NCBI RefSeq assembly: GCF_018128905.1
Contig: NZ_CP063808.1
Location: 3,534,001 to 3,598,000 of the forward strand
Length of the DNA: 64,000 bases
Reading direction: 5' to 3'
From: Streptomyces sp. A2-16
Lineage (GTDB): Bacteria > Actinomycetota > Actinomycetes > Streptomycetales > Streptomycetaceae
The position numbers and the translations under genes are program-made. How positions within the stretch are numbered: the stretch's first letter is position 1; each line of letters opens with the position of its first letter. The notes under the pieces are model-generated. The model was not told where the DNA came from. It was given only the letters and a program-made list of their open reading frames with translations, and ran no database searches. Of the stretch, positions 27,239 through 35,448 are shown piece after piece.

Positions 27239-29326
27239 ATGGTTGATCGGGGAGCGAGCGCCCTGTCACTCCCGGACGACTGGCCCGCCCACCCGGACCC
27301 GATCCTGGCGCTCAACCGCATGGGCAGCTTCGACTGGGACCTCGACAGCGGTCTGTTCCACATGGACGCCCAGGCCCACGAGGTCTTCGACCTGCGCCCC
27401 GACGAGTACGACGACAACCCCGTGAGCCTCGCCGTCCGGGTGCCGAGGGCCGAGGCCCACCGGCTCGACGCCCTGGTCTCCCAGGCGATCAAGGACGGCA
27501 GCGAGAACTACGGCACCTACTTCCGCATCCGCTGCCGCGACGGCAGCCTGCGCTGGACCCACACCCAGGGCTACATCCGGCGCGACGAGACGGGCCGCCC
27601 GCGCCGGATCATCGGGCTCGTCCGCGACGCCACCCAGGAGATGGGCGAACTGGAGGCCCGCCGCGAGCAGGCCGCCCAGGACGAGGCCCGGCGCCGGCAG
27701 ACCAACGTCGTCCAGCTCACCACGGCCGCGCTCGCCCACGCCCGGACCGTCCAGGACGTCATCGACGTCCTCAAGGACACCCACGGCCTCACCCACCTAG
27801 GCGCCACCAGCCTGGTCATGGGCCTGGTCGAGGCAGGCCGCATCCGGCTGATCGCCGAGGGCCCCGCGGGCAGCTTCGTGCCGGGCACCGACATCACCCG
27901 GATCGACGAGCCGTACCCGATGAGCGAGGCCGTGCGCACCCTCAGCCCCCGGTTCATCGAGTCACCGGAGGAGTTCGCGGAGCGCTACCCGATCCTGTGG
28001 CCGCACATCACCGGCCTCAACATCACCTCCGCCGCCTACCTCCCGCTGATCGCCGAGGCCCGCCCGATCGGCGCCATGGGCCTGCTCTACAGCGACCGGT
28101 ACGGCTTCACCCCCGAGGACCGCAACGTCCTCATCGCGCTGGGCAGCAGCATCGCCCAGAGCCTGCAGCGGGCCATGCTCTACGAGCAGGAGAAGGACCT
28201 CGCCACCGGCCTCCAGCAGGCCATGCTGCCGCGCACCATCCCGAGCGTCCCCGGCGCCGACGTCGCCGTGCGCTACCGGGCCGCCAGTGCCGAGGGCGCG
28301 CTGGCCCGGGACATCGGCGGCGACTGGTACGACCTGATCCCGCTGCCCGGCGGCCGCGTCGGTGCCGTCATCGGCGACGTCCAGGGCCACGACACGCACG
28401 CGGCCGCGGTGATGGGCCAGCTGCGGATCGTGCTGAGGGCCTACGCCGCCGAGGGCCACACCCCGGCCACGGTGATGGCCCGGGCCTCCGTCTTCCTCCA
28501 CGAGCTCGACACGGACCGCTTCGCGACCTGTCTGTACGCGGAGGCCGACCTGGCCACCGGAGTCGTCCAGGTGGTCCGGGCGGGCCACATCGACCCCCTG
28601 GTCCGCAACGCCGACGGCGGCTGCCGCCGGGTGACCGTGGACGGCGGCCTGCCGCTCGGGCTGTCCGCCGAGTTCGGGCAGCTCGACTACCCCGTCGCCA
28701 CCCTCGAACTCGACCCCGGGGGCACCCTGCTGCTGTGCACCGACGGGCTGGTCGAACAGCCCGGCGCCGACCTCGACGACGGCATGCAGACCCTCACGAG
28801 ACTCATCGCCGTGGGCCCCGCCGACGTGTGGGAGCTCGCCGACCGGCTCATCGACGTGGCCGAGGAACGCAACAGCGACGACGACGTGGCTCTGCTCCTG
28901 CTGCGCCGCCGCGCTCTGGACGCCCCGCAGTCCGGCGGCCGCCTCCAGCAGCACGTGGCGCCCGGGGACCCCGAGGCGCTCACCCAGGCCCGGCACATGA
29001 TCCGGGCCGCGGTCGGCGCCTGGGGCGCACGGGAGCGCTCCGACGAGATCGAACTGGTCGCCGACGAACTCATCACCAACGCCCTGATGCACACCGAGGG
29101 CTCGGCGATCGTCACCCTGCGGGTCCTGACCGGCTCCGACCGGCGGATGCGCGTCGAGGTCGAGGACTCCTCCAGCGCCCTGCCCCGCCGCAGGGACGCG
29201 GGCGAGTCAGGGGTCTCCGGGCGCGGTCTGCTCCTGGTCGACCTGCTGAGCGATGTGTGGGGCGTGGAGGCGCGGGGCGGCGGGAAGTGCGTGTGGTGCG
29301 AGTTCGTCGTACGGAAACGGGCCTGA
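27239..29326 (+). CDS. PAS-GAF-SpoIIE phosphatase with fused histidine-kinase-like ATPase
   Basis: 695-residue cytoplasmic signalling protein. Order: PAS domain (about 20-130, FDWDLDSGLF to RDATQE), coiled linker, GAF domain (about 155-310), SpoIIE/PP2C phosphatase (about 330-545, ARDIGGDWYD, GDVQGHD, TDGLVE) and an anti-sigma-type ATPase (about 565-690, ELVADELITNALMH, GRGLLLVD). Such proteins act in partner-switch control of sigma factors: the phosphatase resets an anti-sigma antagonist and the kinase domain may phosphorylate it. ATG 27239 has AAGG upstream. No antagonist gene is adjacent. Confidence 0.92.
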   Translation: MVDRGASALSLPDDWPAHPDPILALNRMGSFDWDLDSGLFHMDAQAHEVFDLRPDEYDDNPVSLAVRVPRAEAHRLDALVSQAIKDGSENYGTYFRIRCRDGSLRWTHTQGYIRRDETGRPRRIIGLVRDATQEMGELEARREQAAQDEARRRQTNVVQLTTAALAHARTVQDVIDVLKDTHGLTHLGATSLVMGLVEAGRIRLIAEGPAGSFVPGTDITRIDEPYPMSEAVRTLSPRFIESPEEFAERYPILWPHITGLNITSAAYLPLIAEARPIGAMGLLYSDRYGFTPEDRNVLIALGSSIAQSLQRAMLYEQEKDLATGLQQAMLPRTIPSVPGADVAVRYRAASAEGALARDIGGDWYDLIPLPGGRVGAVIGDVQGHDTHAAAVMGQLRIVLRAYAAEGHTPATVMARASVFLHELDTDRFATCLYAEADLATGVVQVVRAGHIDPLVRNADGGCRRVTVDGGLPLGLSAEFGQLDYPVATLELDPGGTLLLCTDGLVEQPGADLDDGMQTLTRLIAVGPADVWELADRLIDVAEERNSDDDVALLLLRRRALDAPQSGGRLQQHVAPGDPEALTQARHMIRAAVGAWGARERSDEIELVADELITNALMHTEGSAIVTLRVLTGSDRRMRVEVEDSSSALPRRRDAGESGVSGRGLLLVDLLSDVWGVEARGGGKCVWCEFVVRKRA

Positions 29327-29362
29327 GCTGACCACAGCGGTCCCCGGTGGCACTCTGGACCT

Positions 29363-30226
29363 ATGCCGGAACTCCCCGAGGTGGAAGCGCTCAAGGACTT
29401 CCTCACCGAGAACCTGGTCGGCCACGAGATCGTGCGCGTGCTGCCGGTGGCCATCGGCGTCCTGAAGACGTACGACCCCCCGCTCACCGCTCTGGAGGGC
29501 CGCGAGGTGGTCGCCGTGCACCGCCACGGCAAGTTCCTCGACCTGGAGACGGACGGCGGCCCGCACTTCGTCACCCACCTGGCCCGCGCGGGCTGGCTGC
29601 ACTGGAAGGACCGCCTCCCGGACGGTCCGCCCCGCCCCGGCAAGGGCCCCCTCGCCCTCCGCGTGGCGCTGGAGACCGGCGCGGGCTTCGACCTCACGGA
29701 GGCGGGGACGCAGAAGCGTCTCGCGGTGTACGTGGTGACCGACCCCCAGGAGGTCCCCGGCGTCGCCCGCCTGGGCCCCGACCCCCTCGCCGACGACTTC
29801 GACGCGGCGAGCCTCGCGGCCCTCCTGAAGGGAGAACGGCGGCAGCTGAAGGGCGCCCTGCGCGACCAGAGCCTCATCGCCGGTGTGGGCAACGCCTACA
29901 GCGACGAGATCCTCCACGCGGCGAGAATGTCCCCCTTCAAGCTGGCGGCCTCCCTGAGTCCCGAGGAGACGGAAGCCCTCCACCGGGCCCTGCGCACGAC
30001 CCTCACCGAAGCGGTGGAACGCTCGAGGGGGGTGGCGGCGGGCCGCCTGAAGTCGGAGAAGAAGTCCGGCCTGCGCGTCCACGGCCACACCGGCGATCCC
30101 TGCCCGGTCTGCGGCGACACCATCCGGGAGGTCTCCTTCAGCGACTCCTCCCTCCAGTACTGCCCCACCTGCCAGACGGGCGGCAGACCACTGGCGGACC
30201 GGAGGCTGTCCCGGTTGCTCAAGTGA
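29363..30226 (+). CDS. Fpg/Nei family DNA glycosylase
   Basis: 287-residue base-excision repair glycosylase/AP lyase. It starts MPELPEVE, which exposes catalytic Pro2 after Met removal, with Glu3. The helix-two-turn-helix includes DQSLIAGVGNAYSDEIL and the C-terminal zinc finger has CPVC and CPTC. It would remove oxidised bases such as 8-oxoguanine. It is a stand-alone gene, not the polA/rnc-linked copy, so it may be an accessory paralogue. Confidence 0.92.
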   Translation: MPELPEVEALKDFLTENLVGHEIVRVLPVAIGVLKTYDPPLTALEGREVVAVHRHGKFLDLETDGGPHFVTHLARAGWLHWKDRLPDGPPRPGKGPLALRVALETGAGFDLTEAGTQKRLAVYVVTDPQEVPGVARLGPDPLADDFDAASLAALLKGERRQLKGALRDQSLIAGVGNAYSDEILHAARMSPFKLAASLSPEETEALHRALRTTLTEAVERSRGVAAGRLKSEKKSGLRVHGHTGDPCPVCGDTIREVSFSDSSLQYCPTCQTGGRPLADRRLSRLLK

Positions 30227-30236
30227 CCGGACGCCG

Positions 30237-30890
30237 TCAGCCGGGGTCCAGCGTGACCAGATGCTCCCCACCCGAGGTCCTGACCTCGTAGTGGTCGATC
30301 TGGTCGGCGTGGAAGGTGGAGCTGCCCATCATGGCGTCGTCCTCGCCCGCGTGCCCGGTGGCGTTCCAGCCGGTGACGGTCTCCTCCGTGCCGTCGCGGC
30401 TGACCGCGACGAGGTGACAGGCGCGGGGGCCCGACTCGTCCTTGACCCGGAGCTCCACCTGGGTGCCCCAGTCCTCGTCCTCGGTGGTGACCTGGGCCCA
30501 TACCCCGGACCGGGCGTCGGTGGCCTCGATGCTGGCGCTGCCCCCGGTGTCGCCGGCCGCCGTCATCGCGAGCGTGGAACCGCCCACGGCCAGGACCACC
30601 GAGGCGGCCACCGCGTACAACAGCCGCCTTCGGCGTGCCCGGTGGCGGGTGGCGACCTCGCCGAGCAGACGGTTGAGAAGCTGGGGACCGGGCTGGGCCA
30701 TCGGGTGCACGACCCGCGGTGTCGCCCGGCGGTACAGCATCATCTGGCGGGTGACAGGACCGAACTCGGTCACGTGTGCCGCGCACTTGGGGCACTCCAT
30801 GAGGTGGTCCTCGAAGCGGAAGGCCTCCGCCTCGTCCAGCACGCCGAGCGCGTACGCGCCGACGTCGCGATGCCTCTCCAAGGACCTCAT
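30237..30890 (-). CDS. Zinc-binding anti-sigma factor (ZAS) membrane protein
   Basis: 217 residues. The N-terminal cytoplasmic ZAS domain has His29, Cys33 and Cys36 (HLMECPKC), then one transmembrane segment (about 90-112) and an extracytoplasmic C-terminal domain. This is the usual build of an anti-sigma factor holding an ECF sigma factor. The likely partner is the ECF sigma gene at 31692-32237 on the same strand, with one unknown gene between. It is convergent with the glycosylase gene ten bases away. Confidence 0.88.
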   Translation of the reverse strand: MRSLERHRDVGAYALGVLDEAEAFRFEDHLMECPKCAAHVTEFGPVTRQMMLYRRATPRVVHPMAQPGPQLLNRLLGEVATRHRARRRRLLYAVAASVVLAVGGSTLAMTAAGDTGGSASIEATDARSGVWAQVTTEDEDWGTQVELRVKDESGPRACHLVAVSRDGTEETVTGWNATGHAGEDDAMMGSSTFHADQIDHYEVRTSGGEHLVTLDPG

Positions 30891-30995
30891 GCGGAAACCT
30901 CGTGCCGTTGAGTGTGGGTGGGGTTACTCCTTGCTCCCACCGGTACGCACCAGCCCGCCGAATCACTCAAGGCATACACAGAATCGTGACCAAGG

Positions 30996-31032
30996 GATTC
31001 GGAGCGGTCGGCCCCGCGGATTGGTCCGAATC
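30996..31032. repeat. Eight-base inverted repeat upstream of the anti-sigma gene
   Basis: GATTCGGA (30996-31003) and TCCGAATC (31025-31032) are perfect arms with a 21-base spacer, about 110 bases before the anti-sigma start and just after the upstream gene. It may be a protein site or weak terminator. Confidence 0.3.
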
Positions 31033-31041
31033 GAAAGGAAT

Positions 31042-31557
31042 CTAGAAAAGGTGGATGGCGAGGTGCCCGAGCGGCAGACCGAGCTGCCACGCGGGTGTCC
31101 ACACCTTCGGGCCCTCGTCCTCACCGATCCCCGCCCCGCCGCCCGGCACGGCGTTCAGATCGGGTGCGAGCAGCTCGGTCTCCTCCAGCCAGCGCCAGGC
31201 CGCCGCCGCCAGTTCGAGGTCCGCCGCGGGCTCGCCGGTGGCGACCGCCTCGGCGGTCAGCGCGGCCATCCGCTCGCACACCCAGTCCTGCCAGGGCTGG
31301 TCGTACGCCGTCAGCGACAGCCAGTTCTCCAGCTGGGAGACGACCTGGATGCCCGAGAGCTCTCCCTCGGTGTCGGCGAGGAAGACGGTCAGCGCCAGCG
31401 CGTCACGCCCGGCGCGGAACTCGAAGGACGTCGGCGGCATCAGATCACCGGAACGCAGCAGCTCGTCGGCGATGTACTCGGCGTACAACCAGGCCATGGG
31501 AACGATGAGTTCGCCGCCGCCGGTGCCGTCCGTGCTCTCTTGACCTCTGTGCAGCAT
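31042..31557 (-). CDS. Conserved hypothetical protein between sigma and anti-sigma genes
   Basis: 171 residues, acidic, soluble, no signal peptide. It is rich in Trp and Leu-Glu helices (LENWLSLTAYDQPWQDW, AAAWRWLEETELLAP), suggesting an all-helical fold. I do not recognise a family. ATG 31557 is chosen because purine-rich sequence (GGAGG, AGGAAGG) precedes it. It lies between the ECF sigma and anti-sigma genes on the same strand, so it may take part in that regulation or be a passenger. Confidence 0.65.
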   Translation of the reverse strand: MLHRGQESTDGTGGGELIVPMAWLYAEYIADELLRSGDLMPPTSFEFRAGRDALALTVFLADTEGELSGIQVVSQLENWLSLTAYDQPWQDWVCERMAALTAEAVATGEPAADLELAAAAWRWLEETELLAPDLNAVPGGGAGIGEDEGPKVWTPAWQLGLPLGHLAIHLF

Positions 31558-31691
31558 CCCTTCCTGCCTTCCTCCGGTGCGTGCGCGTCGCCCGTCGCCG
31601 GGCCCCTTCCGGAACACGGATGAAGACAGCCGATTACTCAACAGGGGTCTTCAGCAAGGCGCTTTACGGAGGTTTGACTTTCCCATTGGTT

Positions 31692-32237
31692 TCACCGCAG
31701 GTCGGCCGCGTATCCGGGAAGCACCCGGCGCAGGGCCCGCAACGCGTAGTACGCGCGGGACTTCACCGTACCGGGTGGAATTCCCAGGATTTCGGCGGCT
31801 TCCGCCACACTCGCCCCCTGGAAATACACCAGCACCAGGACTTCACGGTGCTCCGGAGTGAGTGTCTTCACAGCCTCGCGTACGTCGAGGGTCGCGGCGG
31901 CCCGCTCGGCGTGATCGGCGCACACCCGCGCGTTCTCCAGGATCGCGTCGCCGACCTCGGCGGGACGTGCCTGCCGGGCCCGCCGGGCGTCGATCGCGAG
32001 CCGCCGTCCCACGGTCAGCAGCCAGGGCCGTACGGAGTCGAAGTCGTCGGCGCGCAGCGCCTCGGGGTGCTGCCAGGCGCGCACGAGGGTCTCCTGCACC
32101 AGGTCCTCGGCGCGTTGCCGGTCGCCGTCGCTGAGCCGGAGCAGGAGCGCGAAGAGGGGCCGGCCGTGCTCCCGCTGCAGTGCGGCGAGCTCGTGCTCGG
32201 CGGTCGTCCCGTTCGTGAGGGTGGTTCCGGCCGTCAT
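31692..32237 (-). CDS. ECF-type RNA polymerase sigma factor
   Basis: 181-residue sigma-70 family protein with regions 2 and 4 only. Region 2: DRQRAEDLVQETLVRAWQHPE; region 4: TLTPEHREVLVLVYFQG then VAEAAEILGIPPGTVKSR. It would direct RNA polymerase to a small stress or wall regulon and is probably held by the ZAS anti-sigma factor encoded downstream. ATG 32237 was chosen as the start of the family-like sequence; the same frame stays open far upstream, so a longer form cannot be excluded. Divergent from the CapA-like gene. Confidence 0.9.
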   Translation of the reverse strand: MTAGTTLTNGTTAEHELAALQREHGRPLFALLLRLSDGDRQRAEDLVQETLVRAWQHPEALRADDFDSVRPWLLTVGRRLAIDARRARQARPAEVGDAILENARVCADHAERAAATLDVREAVKTLTPEHREVLVLVYFQGASVAEAAEILGIPPGTVKSRAYYALRALRRVLPGYAADLR

Positions 32238-32312
32238 GGCCGTATGGCACCTCAGCGGGCGGTCGCGGGACAGGCCACGCACAAGGATCTGCGGCGGACG
32301 GTCGATCGCGTC

Positions 32313-32337
32313 GACGAACGGTTCGATGAACGGTTCC
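32313..32337 (-). promoter_or_regulatory. Possible autoregulated ECF promoter
   Basis: On the minus strand GGAAC (plus 32333-32337) and GTC (plus 32313-32315) are separated by 17 bases, the general GGAAC-N16/17-GTC form of ECF promoters. The sigma gene starts about 75 bases downstream. The same segment is a direct repeat, so the match could be chance. Confidence 0.35.
32316..32336. repeat. Tandem nine-base direct repeat
   Basis: GAACGGTTC occurs at 32316-32324 and 32328-32336, 12 bases apart start to start. A pyrimidine-rich run with repeated CGCTCCCTTC follows. It sits in the divergent region between the sigma and CapA-like genes. Confidence 0.5.
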
Positions 32338-32471
32338 TTCCGGGTCCCCTCCCCGCTCCCTTCCGCGCTCCCTTCCGCTCCGGACGGGTCAAGAAGGCGG
32401 CCGACCCGTTTGCGGACACGGACAAGCTCATACCTATTCGTCAGTAAATATGACCACAGTGGGGTGAGCTG

Positions 32472-33620
32472 ATGATTGCACGCAGACGGCAGATTGCCCT
32501 GGCCCTCACGGCGCTTCTCGCCGGCGGGGCCGCCTGCCAGGCGCACGACCACGAGACACCCGGGCATCCGGCCCCGTCCGCCGCCGCACCACGCGGATTC
32601 ACGCTCGTCGCCTCCGGTGACGTCCTGCCGCACAGCTCGATCATCGACCGGGCCCGCTTCGACGCGGGCGGGAACGGCTACGACTTCCGCCCGATGCTGG
32701 CCGGAATCCGATCCGTCGTCTCCCGTGCCGATCTGGCGCTGTGTCACATGGAGACCGTCTACGGGGCGAACGGGAACTACACCGGCTACCCGACGTTCAA
32801 GTCCCCGCCCGAGGTGGCCCAGGCCCTCGCCGTCACCGGCTACGACGGCTGCTCCACCGCCTCCAACCACAGCCTCGACGACGGAGCCGACGGCATCCGC
32901 CGCACCCTCGACGCCCTCGACCGCGCGGGGGTCCGGCACGCCGGCTCGGCCCGCACCGAGCAGGAGGCCCGCACGGTCACCGTGCTGCGCGCGGGCCCGG
33001 CGAAGGTCGCCCACCTCGCCTACACCTACGACACCAACGGCTTCCCGCTGCCTCAGGGGCAGCCCTGGGCGGTGAACCCGATGGACGAGAACAAGATCCT
33101 CACGGACGCGCGGGCCGCCCGGAAGGCGGGCGCCGACGTGGTCGTCGTATCGCTGCACTGGGGCACCGAATGGCAGGACGCGCCCGACGAGCAGCAGCTG
33201 GCCCTGGCCCGCGACCTCACCGCGGCCCGCACCGGCAGCCGTCCCGACGTCGATCTGATCCTCGGCACCCACGCCCATGTCCCGCAGGCGTACGAGAAGG
33301 TCAACGGCACCTGGGTGGTCTACGGCATGGGCGACCAGATCGCCGGCGAGATGTTCAACCACGAGGGCGCCCAGGACCCGCGCGGCAACCAGTCCACCCT
33401 CGGCCGCTTCACGTTCGTCCCGCCCGCCCGGCCCGGTGGACGCTGGCAGGTCGCCAAGGCGGAGTTCGTTCCGCAGATGTTCGACGTGGACGCGGGCCGG
33501 GTGGTGAACCTCAACCGGGCGATCGCGCAGGGCGCCGATCTGAACGGCGTGCGCGACCGCATCCGGCAGGTCGTGCTGAGCCGGGGCGCGGACAAGGCCG
33601 GGCTCACCATGGGGCAGTAG
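32472..33620 (+). CDS. Secreted CapA-family (PGA_cap) metallophosphatase-like protein
   Basis: 382 residues with an N-terminal signal; the Cys at its end (GGAAC) lacks a standard lipobox, so lipidation is uncertain. The body is the calcineurin-like CapA fold: ASGDVLPH, CHMETVYG, ASNHSLDDG, SLHWGTEW and GTHAHVPQ carry the expected metal-site residues. Family members take part in poly-gamma-glutamate capsule making, but no other capsule gene is here and Streptomyces copies are usually single genes of unknown substrate. GGGGTGAG lies just upstream of ATG 32472. Confidence 0.85.
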   Translation: MIARRRQIALALTALLAGGAACQAHDHETPGHPAPSAAAPRGFTLVASGDVLPHSSIIDRARFDAGGNGYDFRPMLAGIRSVVSRADLALCHMETVYGANGNYTGYPTFKSPPEVAQALAVTGYDGCSTASNHSLDDGADGIRRTLDALDRAGVRHAGSARTEQEARTVTVLRAGPAKVAHLAYTYDTNGFPLPQGQPWAVNPMDENKILTDARAARKAGADVVVVSLHWGTEWQDAPDEQQLALARDLTAARTGSRPDVDLILGTHAHVPQAYEKVNGTWVVYGMGDQIAGEMFNHEGAQDPRGNQSTLGRFTFVPPARPGGRWQVAKAEFVPQMFDVDAGRVVNLNRAIAQGADLNGVRDRIRQVVLSRGADKAGLTMGQ

Positions 33621-33621
33621 G

Positions 33622-34098
33622 TCAGTCCACGTCCACGTGGTCGAAGGTCCGCAGCATCTCCTTCAGCACGCGTACGCACGCCTGCAGTTCGGCGCCGGTC
33701 AGTTCGCCGCCGCCGACCTGCTGGTTCAGGGCGTGCTCGCGCGCGAGGACCGCGGTGATGACGGCCACGCCCTCGTCCGTGATCCGGATCAGCGAGGACC
33801 GCTGGTGGGCGGGGTTCGGTGCGGTCTGCGTCCAGCCCCGGTCCATCGCGTCATTGGTCATGCGCTGCACGAACTGCCGGGTCAGCGCCATGATCCGGGC
33901 CATCTGAGGAACCGTCATGGGCCCGTACCGGTGCAGCAGGACGAGGACGGACCGCACACCGACGGACATCCCCCGGTCCGCCTCGTCCTGCTCCAGTTTG
34001 CGCAGGCCGCGCCGGTAGAGCGCGCCCACCAGGTCGAACACCTCGGAGACGCGGTGGCCGAGTTCGTCCGAGGGAAGTGGCTTGTCCATGTCGCTCAT
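33622..34098 (-). CDS. MarR-family transcriptional regulator
   Basis: 158-residue winged-helix regulator: helix SVGVRSVLVLLHRYG, recognition part TVPQMARIMALTRQFVQRMTND, wing QRSSLIRITDEG. It is divergent from an alpha/beta hydrolase gene, and two near-identical inverted repeats fill the 57-base gap, so it very probably represses both. ATG 34098 is taken; ATG 34089 is possible. It is convergent with the CapA-like gene, whose stop is two bases away. Confidence 0.92.
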   Translation of the reverse strand: MSDMDKPLPSDELGHRVSEVFDLVGALYRRGLRKLEQDEADRGMSVGVRSVLVLLHRYGPMTVPQMARIMALTRQFVQRMTNDAMDRGWTQTAPNPAHQRSSLIRITDEGVAVITAVLAREHALNQQVGGGELTGAELQACVRVLKEMLRTFDHVDVD

Positions 34099-34108
34099 CC
34101 GGCCATCA

Positions 34109-34125
34109 TGACACCTCGGTTGTCA
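34109..34125. promoter_or_regulatory. MarR operator copy 1
   Basis: TGACACCTCGGTTGTCA is a near-perfect inverted repeat (TGACA with TGTCA outside, ACC with GGT inside). It differs from copy 2 at one base and lies 11 bases before the marR start codon. Confidence 0.75.
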
Positions 34126-34139
34126 AACGCGGGAAATGA

Positions 34140-34156
34140 TGACACCTTGGTTGTCA
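34140..34156. promoter_or_regulatory. MarR operator copy 2, reaching the hydrolase start codon
   Basis: TGACACCTTGGTTGTCA matches copy 1 at 16 of 17 bases, 31 bases away (three helical turns). Its last base is the A of the hydrolase ATG, so repressor would sit on the transcription or translation start. Confidence 0.75.
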
Positions 34157-34983
34157 TGACGACAGCAGCCACAGCTTCGGATCTGCGTTTCTTCACCTCC
34201 ACGGACGGGGACCTCGCCTATCGCGACACCGGAACCGGGGACCTCGTGGTCCTCGTGCACCCCGGCTACGTCGACCACCGGGTCTTCGACCACCAGATAC
34301 CGGCCCTGGTCTCCGCCGGCTACCGCGTGATCGCGCCCGACGTGCGGGGCCACGGGTTCTCCGCCAACGCGAGCGGGCCGTTCCGCTGGGCCGACGACCT
34401 CGGCGACCTGCTGCGGCATCTCGACGCGGGGCCCGCGGTCCTCGTCGGTCTGTGCATGGGCGCCGCGGTCGCCACCGACACGGCGCTGGAACACCCCGGG
34501 CTGGTCCGCGCACTGGCCGTCTGCGGAGGCGGGACCAGCGCGTTCGAGTACACCGACCCGTGGACGGTGGAACGCGCCGCCGAGTCGGCCCGCATGCTGG
34601 CCGCCGGTGAGGTCACCGACTGGCTCGATGCCTTCGCCAAGAACGTGGTCGGACCGCACCGCACCGTCGACGACGTCGACCCCGACGTCATAGAGCAGGT
34701 GCGGGAGATGGCGACGCACACCGTCGCCAAGCACACCCTCGGCGAGACGAACTGGCACGTTCCGCTCGACGATCCCTGGAGCCGGGTGCCTGAGATCGAC
34801 GTACCGGTTCTCGCCGTCCACGGTGCCCTCGACGCGGCCGACGGCATCGACATGCCCGAGCGGCTCGTGCGGACGGTCCCGCACGGACGATCGGTGACGA
34901 TCGCGGACGCCGGGCACTTTCCCAACCTGGAGAAGCCCGAGGAGTTCAACGCGATCGTGCTGGACTTCCTGCGCTCGCTCTGA
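34156..34983 (+). CDS. Alpha/beta hydrolase with Cys nucleophile
   Basis: 275-residue alpha/beta hydrolase: oxyanion loop HPGYVDHRV, nucleophile elbow GLCMGAA with Cys100 where most relatives have Ser, acid in HGALDAADG and His in DAGHFPN. A Cys nucleophile is known in dienelactone hydrolases, but the rest looks more like the fluoroacetate/haloperoxidase-like group. Substrate unknown. The ATG at 34156 lies inside the second MarR operator and has no clear SD, so the mRNA may be leaderless. Expression is probably induced by the MarR ligand. Confidence 0.85.
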   Translation: MTTAATASDLRFFTSTDGDLAYRDTGTGDLVVLVHPGYVDHRVFDHQIPALVSAGYRVIAPDVRGHGFSANASGPFRWADDLGDLLRHLDAGPAVLVGLCMGAAVATDTALEHPGLVRALAVCGGGTSAFEYTDPWTVERAAESARMLAAGEVTDWLDAFAKNVVGPHRTVDDVDPDVIEQVREMATHTVAKHTLGETNWHVPLDDPWSRVPEIDVPVLAVHGALDAADGIDMPERLVRTVPHGRSVTIADAGHFPNLEKPEEFNAIVLDFLRSL

Positions 34984-34989
34984 CGCTCC

Positions 34990-35252
34990 CCTCACCATGA
35001 AGGCGGCCGCGCACGACAGCGCGGCCGCCGCGCTCGCGGCGCCGGTCGCGAGGAAGGAGACGAGGACTGCGGACCCCGCCGTACCGTCGGCCACGGTCCC
35101 GGCCAGGGTGAGGACGCCCGCGCCGACGATGCCGCCTACGCCGAATGCGGTCAGCTGCCACAGGCCGAGCGGCCGTTCGAAGCCTGAGCCGCGTCGGCCT
35201 CAAGCCCCTCGATGCTCTCGATCGATTTGCGCCGGAGAACCCCCTCGCCCAT
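34990..35252 (-). pseudogene. Remnant of an APC-type amino-acid permease, frameshifted and truncated
   Basis: Reading the minus strand from ATG 35252 gives MGEGVLRRKSIESIEGLEADA. A one-base loss near 35180 then shifts frame into FERPLGLWQLTAFGVGG, IVGAGVLTLAGTVADG and AVLVSFLATGAASAAAALS. These are the N-terminal tail and first two membrane helices of cationic amino-acid permeases. The sequence ends about 85 codons in, just before the hydrolase stop, so most of the gene is gone. The MarR-hydrolase pair lies exactly where the rest should be. It is not translated as one frame. Confidence 0.7.
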
Positions 35253-35448
35253 ACAAAAATGGGGACTACGTCTCATCCCTTCGCGTTCGGAAAACGCTGA
35301 CGGGAGATAAGGACGGCTCCGGGACGGGCGGGACGGAGGACACCGCACGAAATCCGGCGGCGGCAAGTGAACTGAACGGCTGTTCAGGAGGAAGTGGCCG
35401 GAGTAGTTTGCCGCGCAACCACAGCACAGGGGTCTCGGAGCGTCCGCC
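35253..35448. promoter_or_regulatory. Region upstream of the ethylene-forming-enzyme gene
   Basis: This gap of about 200 bases holds a small hairpin (CCCAT with ATGGG, around 35249-35263) and a 16-base inverted repeat at 35372-35387. I see no clear -35/-10 pair. It must hold the promoter of the dioxygenase gene. Confidence 0.4.
35372..35387. promoter_or_regulatory. Inverted repeat, likely operator, upstream of the dioxygenase
   Basis: CTGAACGGCTGTTCAG has perfect six-base arms with a four-base centre, 61 bases before the start codon. The size and symmetry suit a TetR- or LacI-type dimer, but no such regulator gene is adjacent. Confidence 0.5.

Noticed and set aside
31692..33362. Long minus-strand frame extending the sigma factor upstream by over 370 codons
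   Set aside because: The upstream part is antisense to the CapA-like gene and has no domain; sigma similarity begins near 32237.
32472..33620. Poly-gamma-glutamate capsule locus
   Set aside because: Only the CapA-like gene is present; the ligase genes capB and capC are missing.
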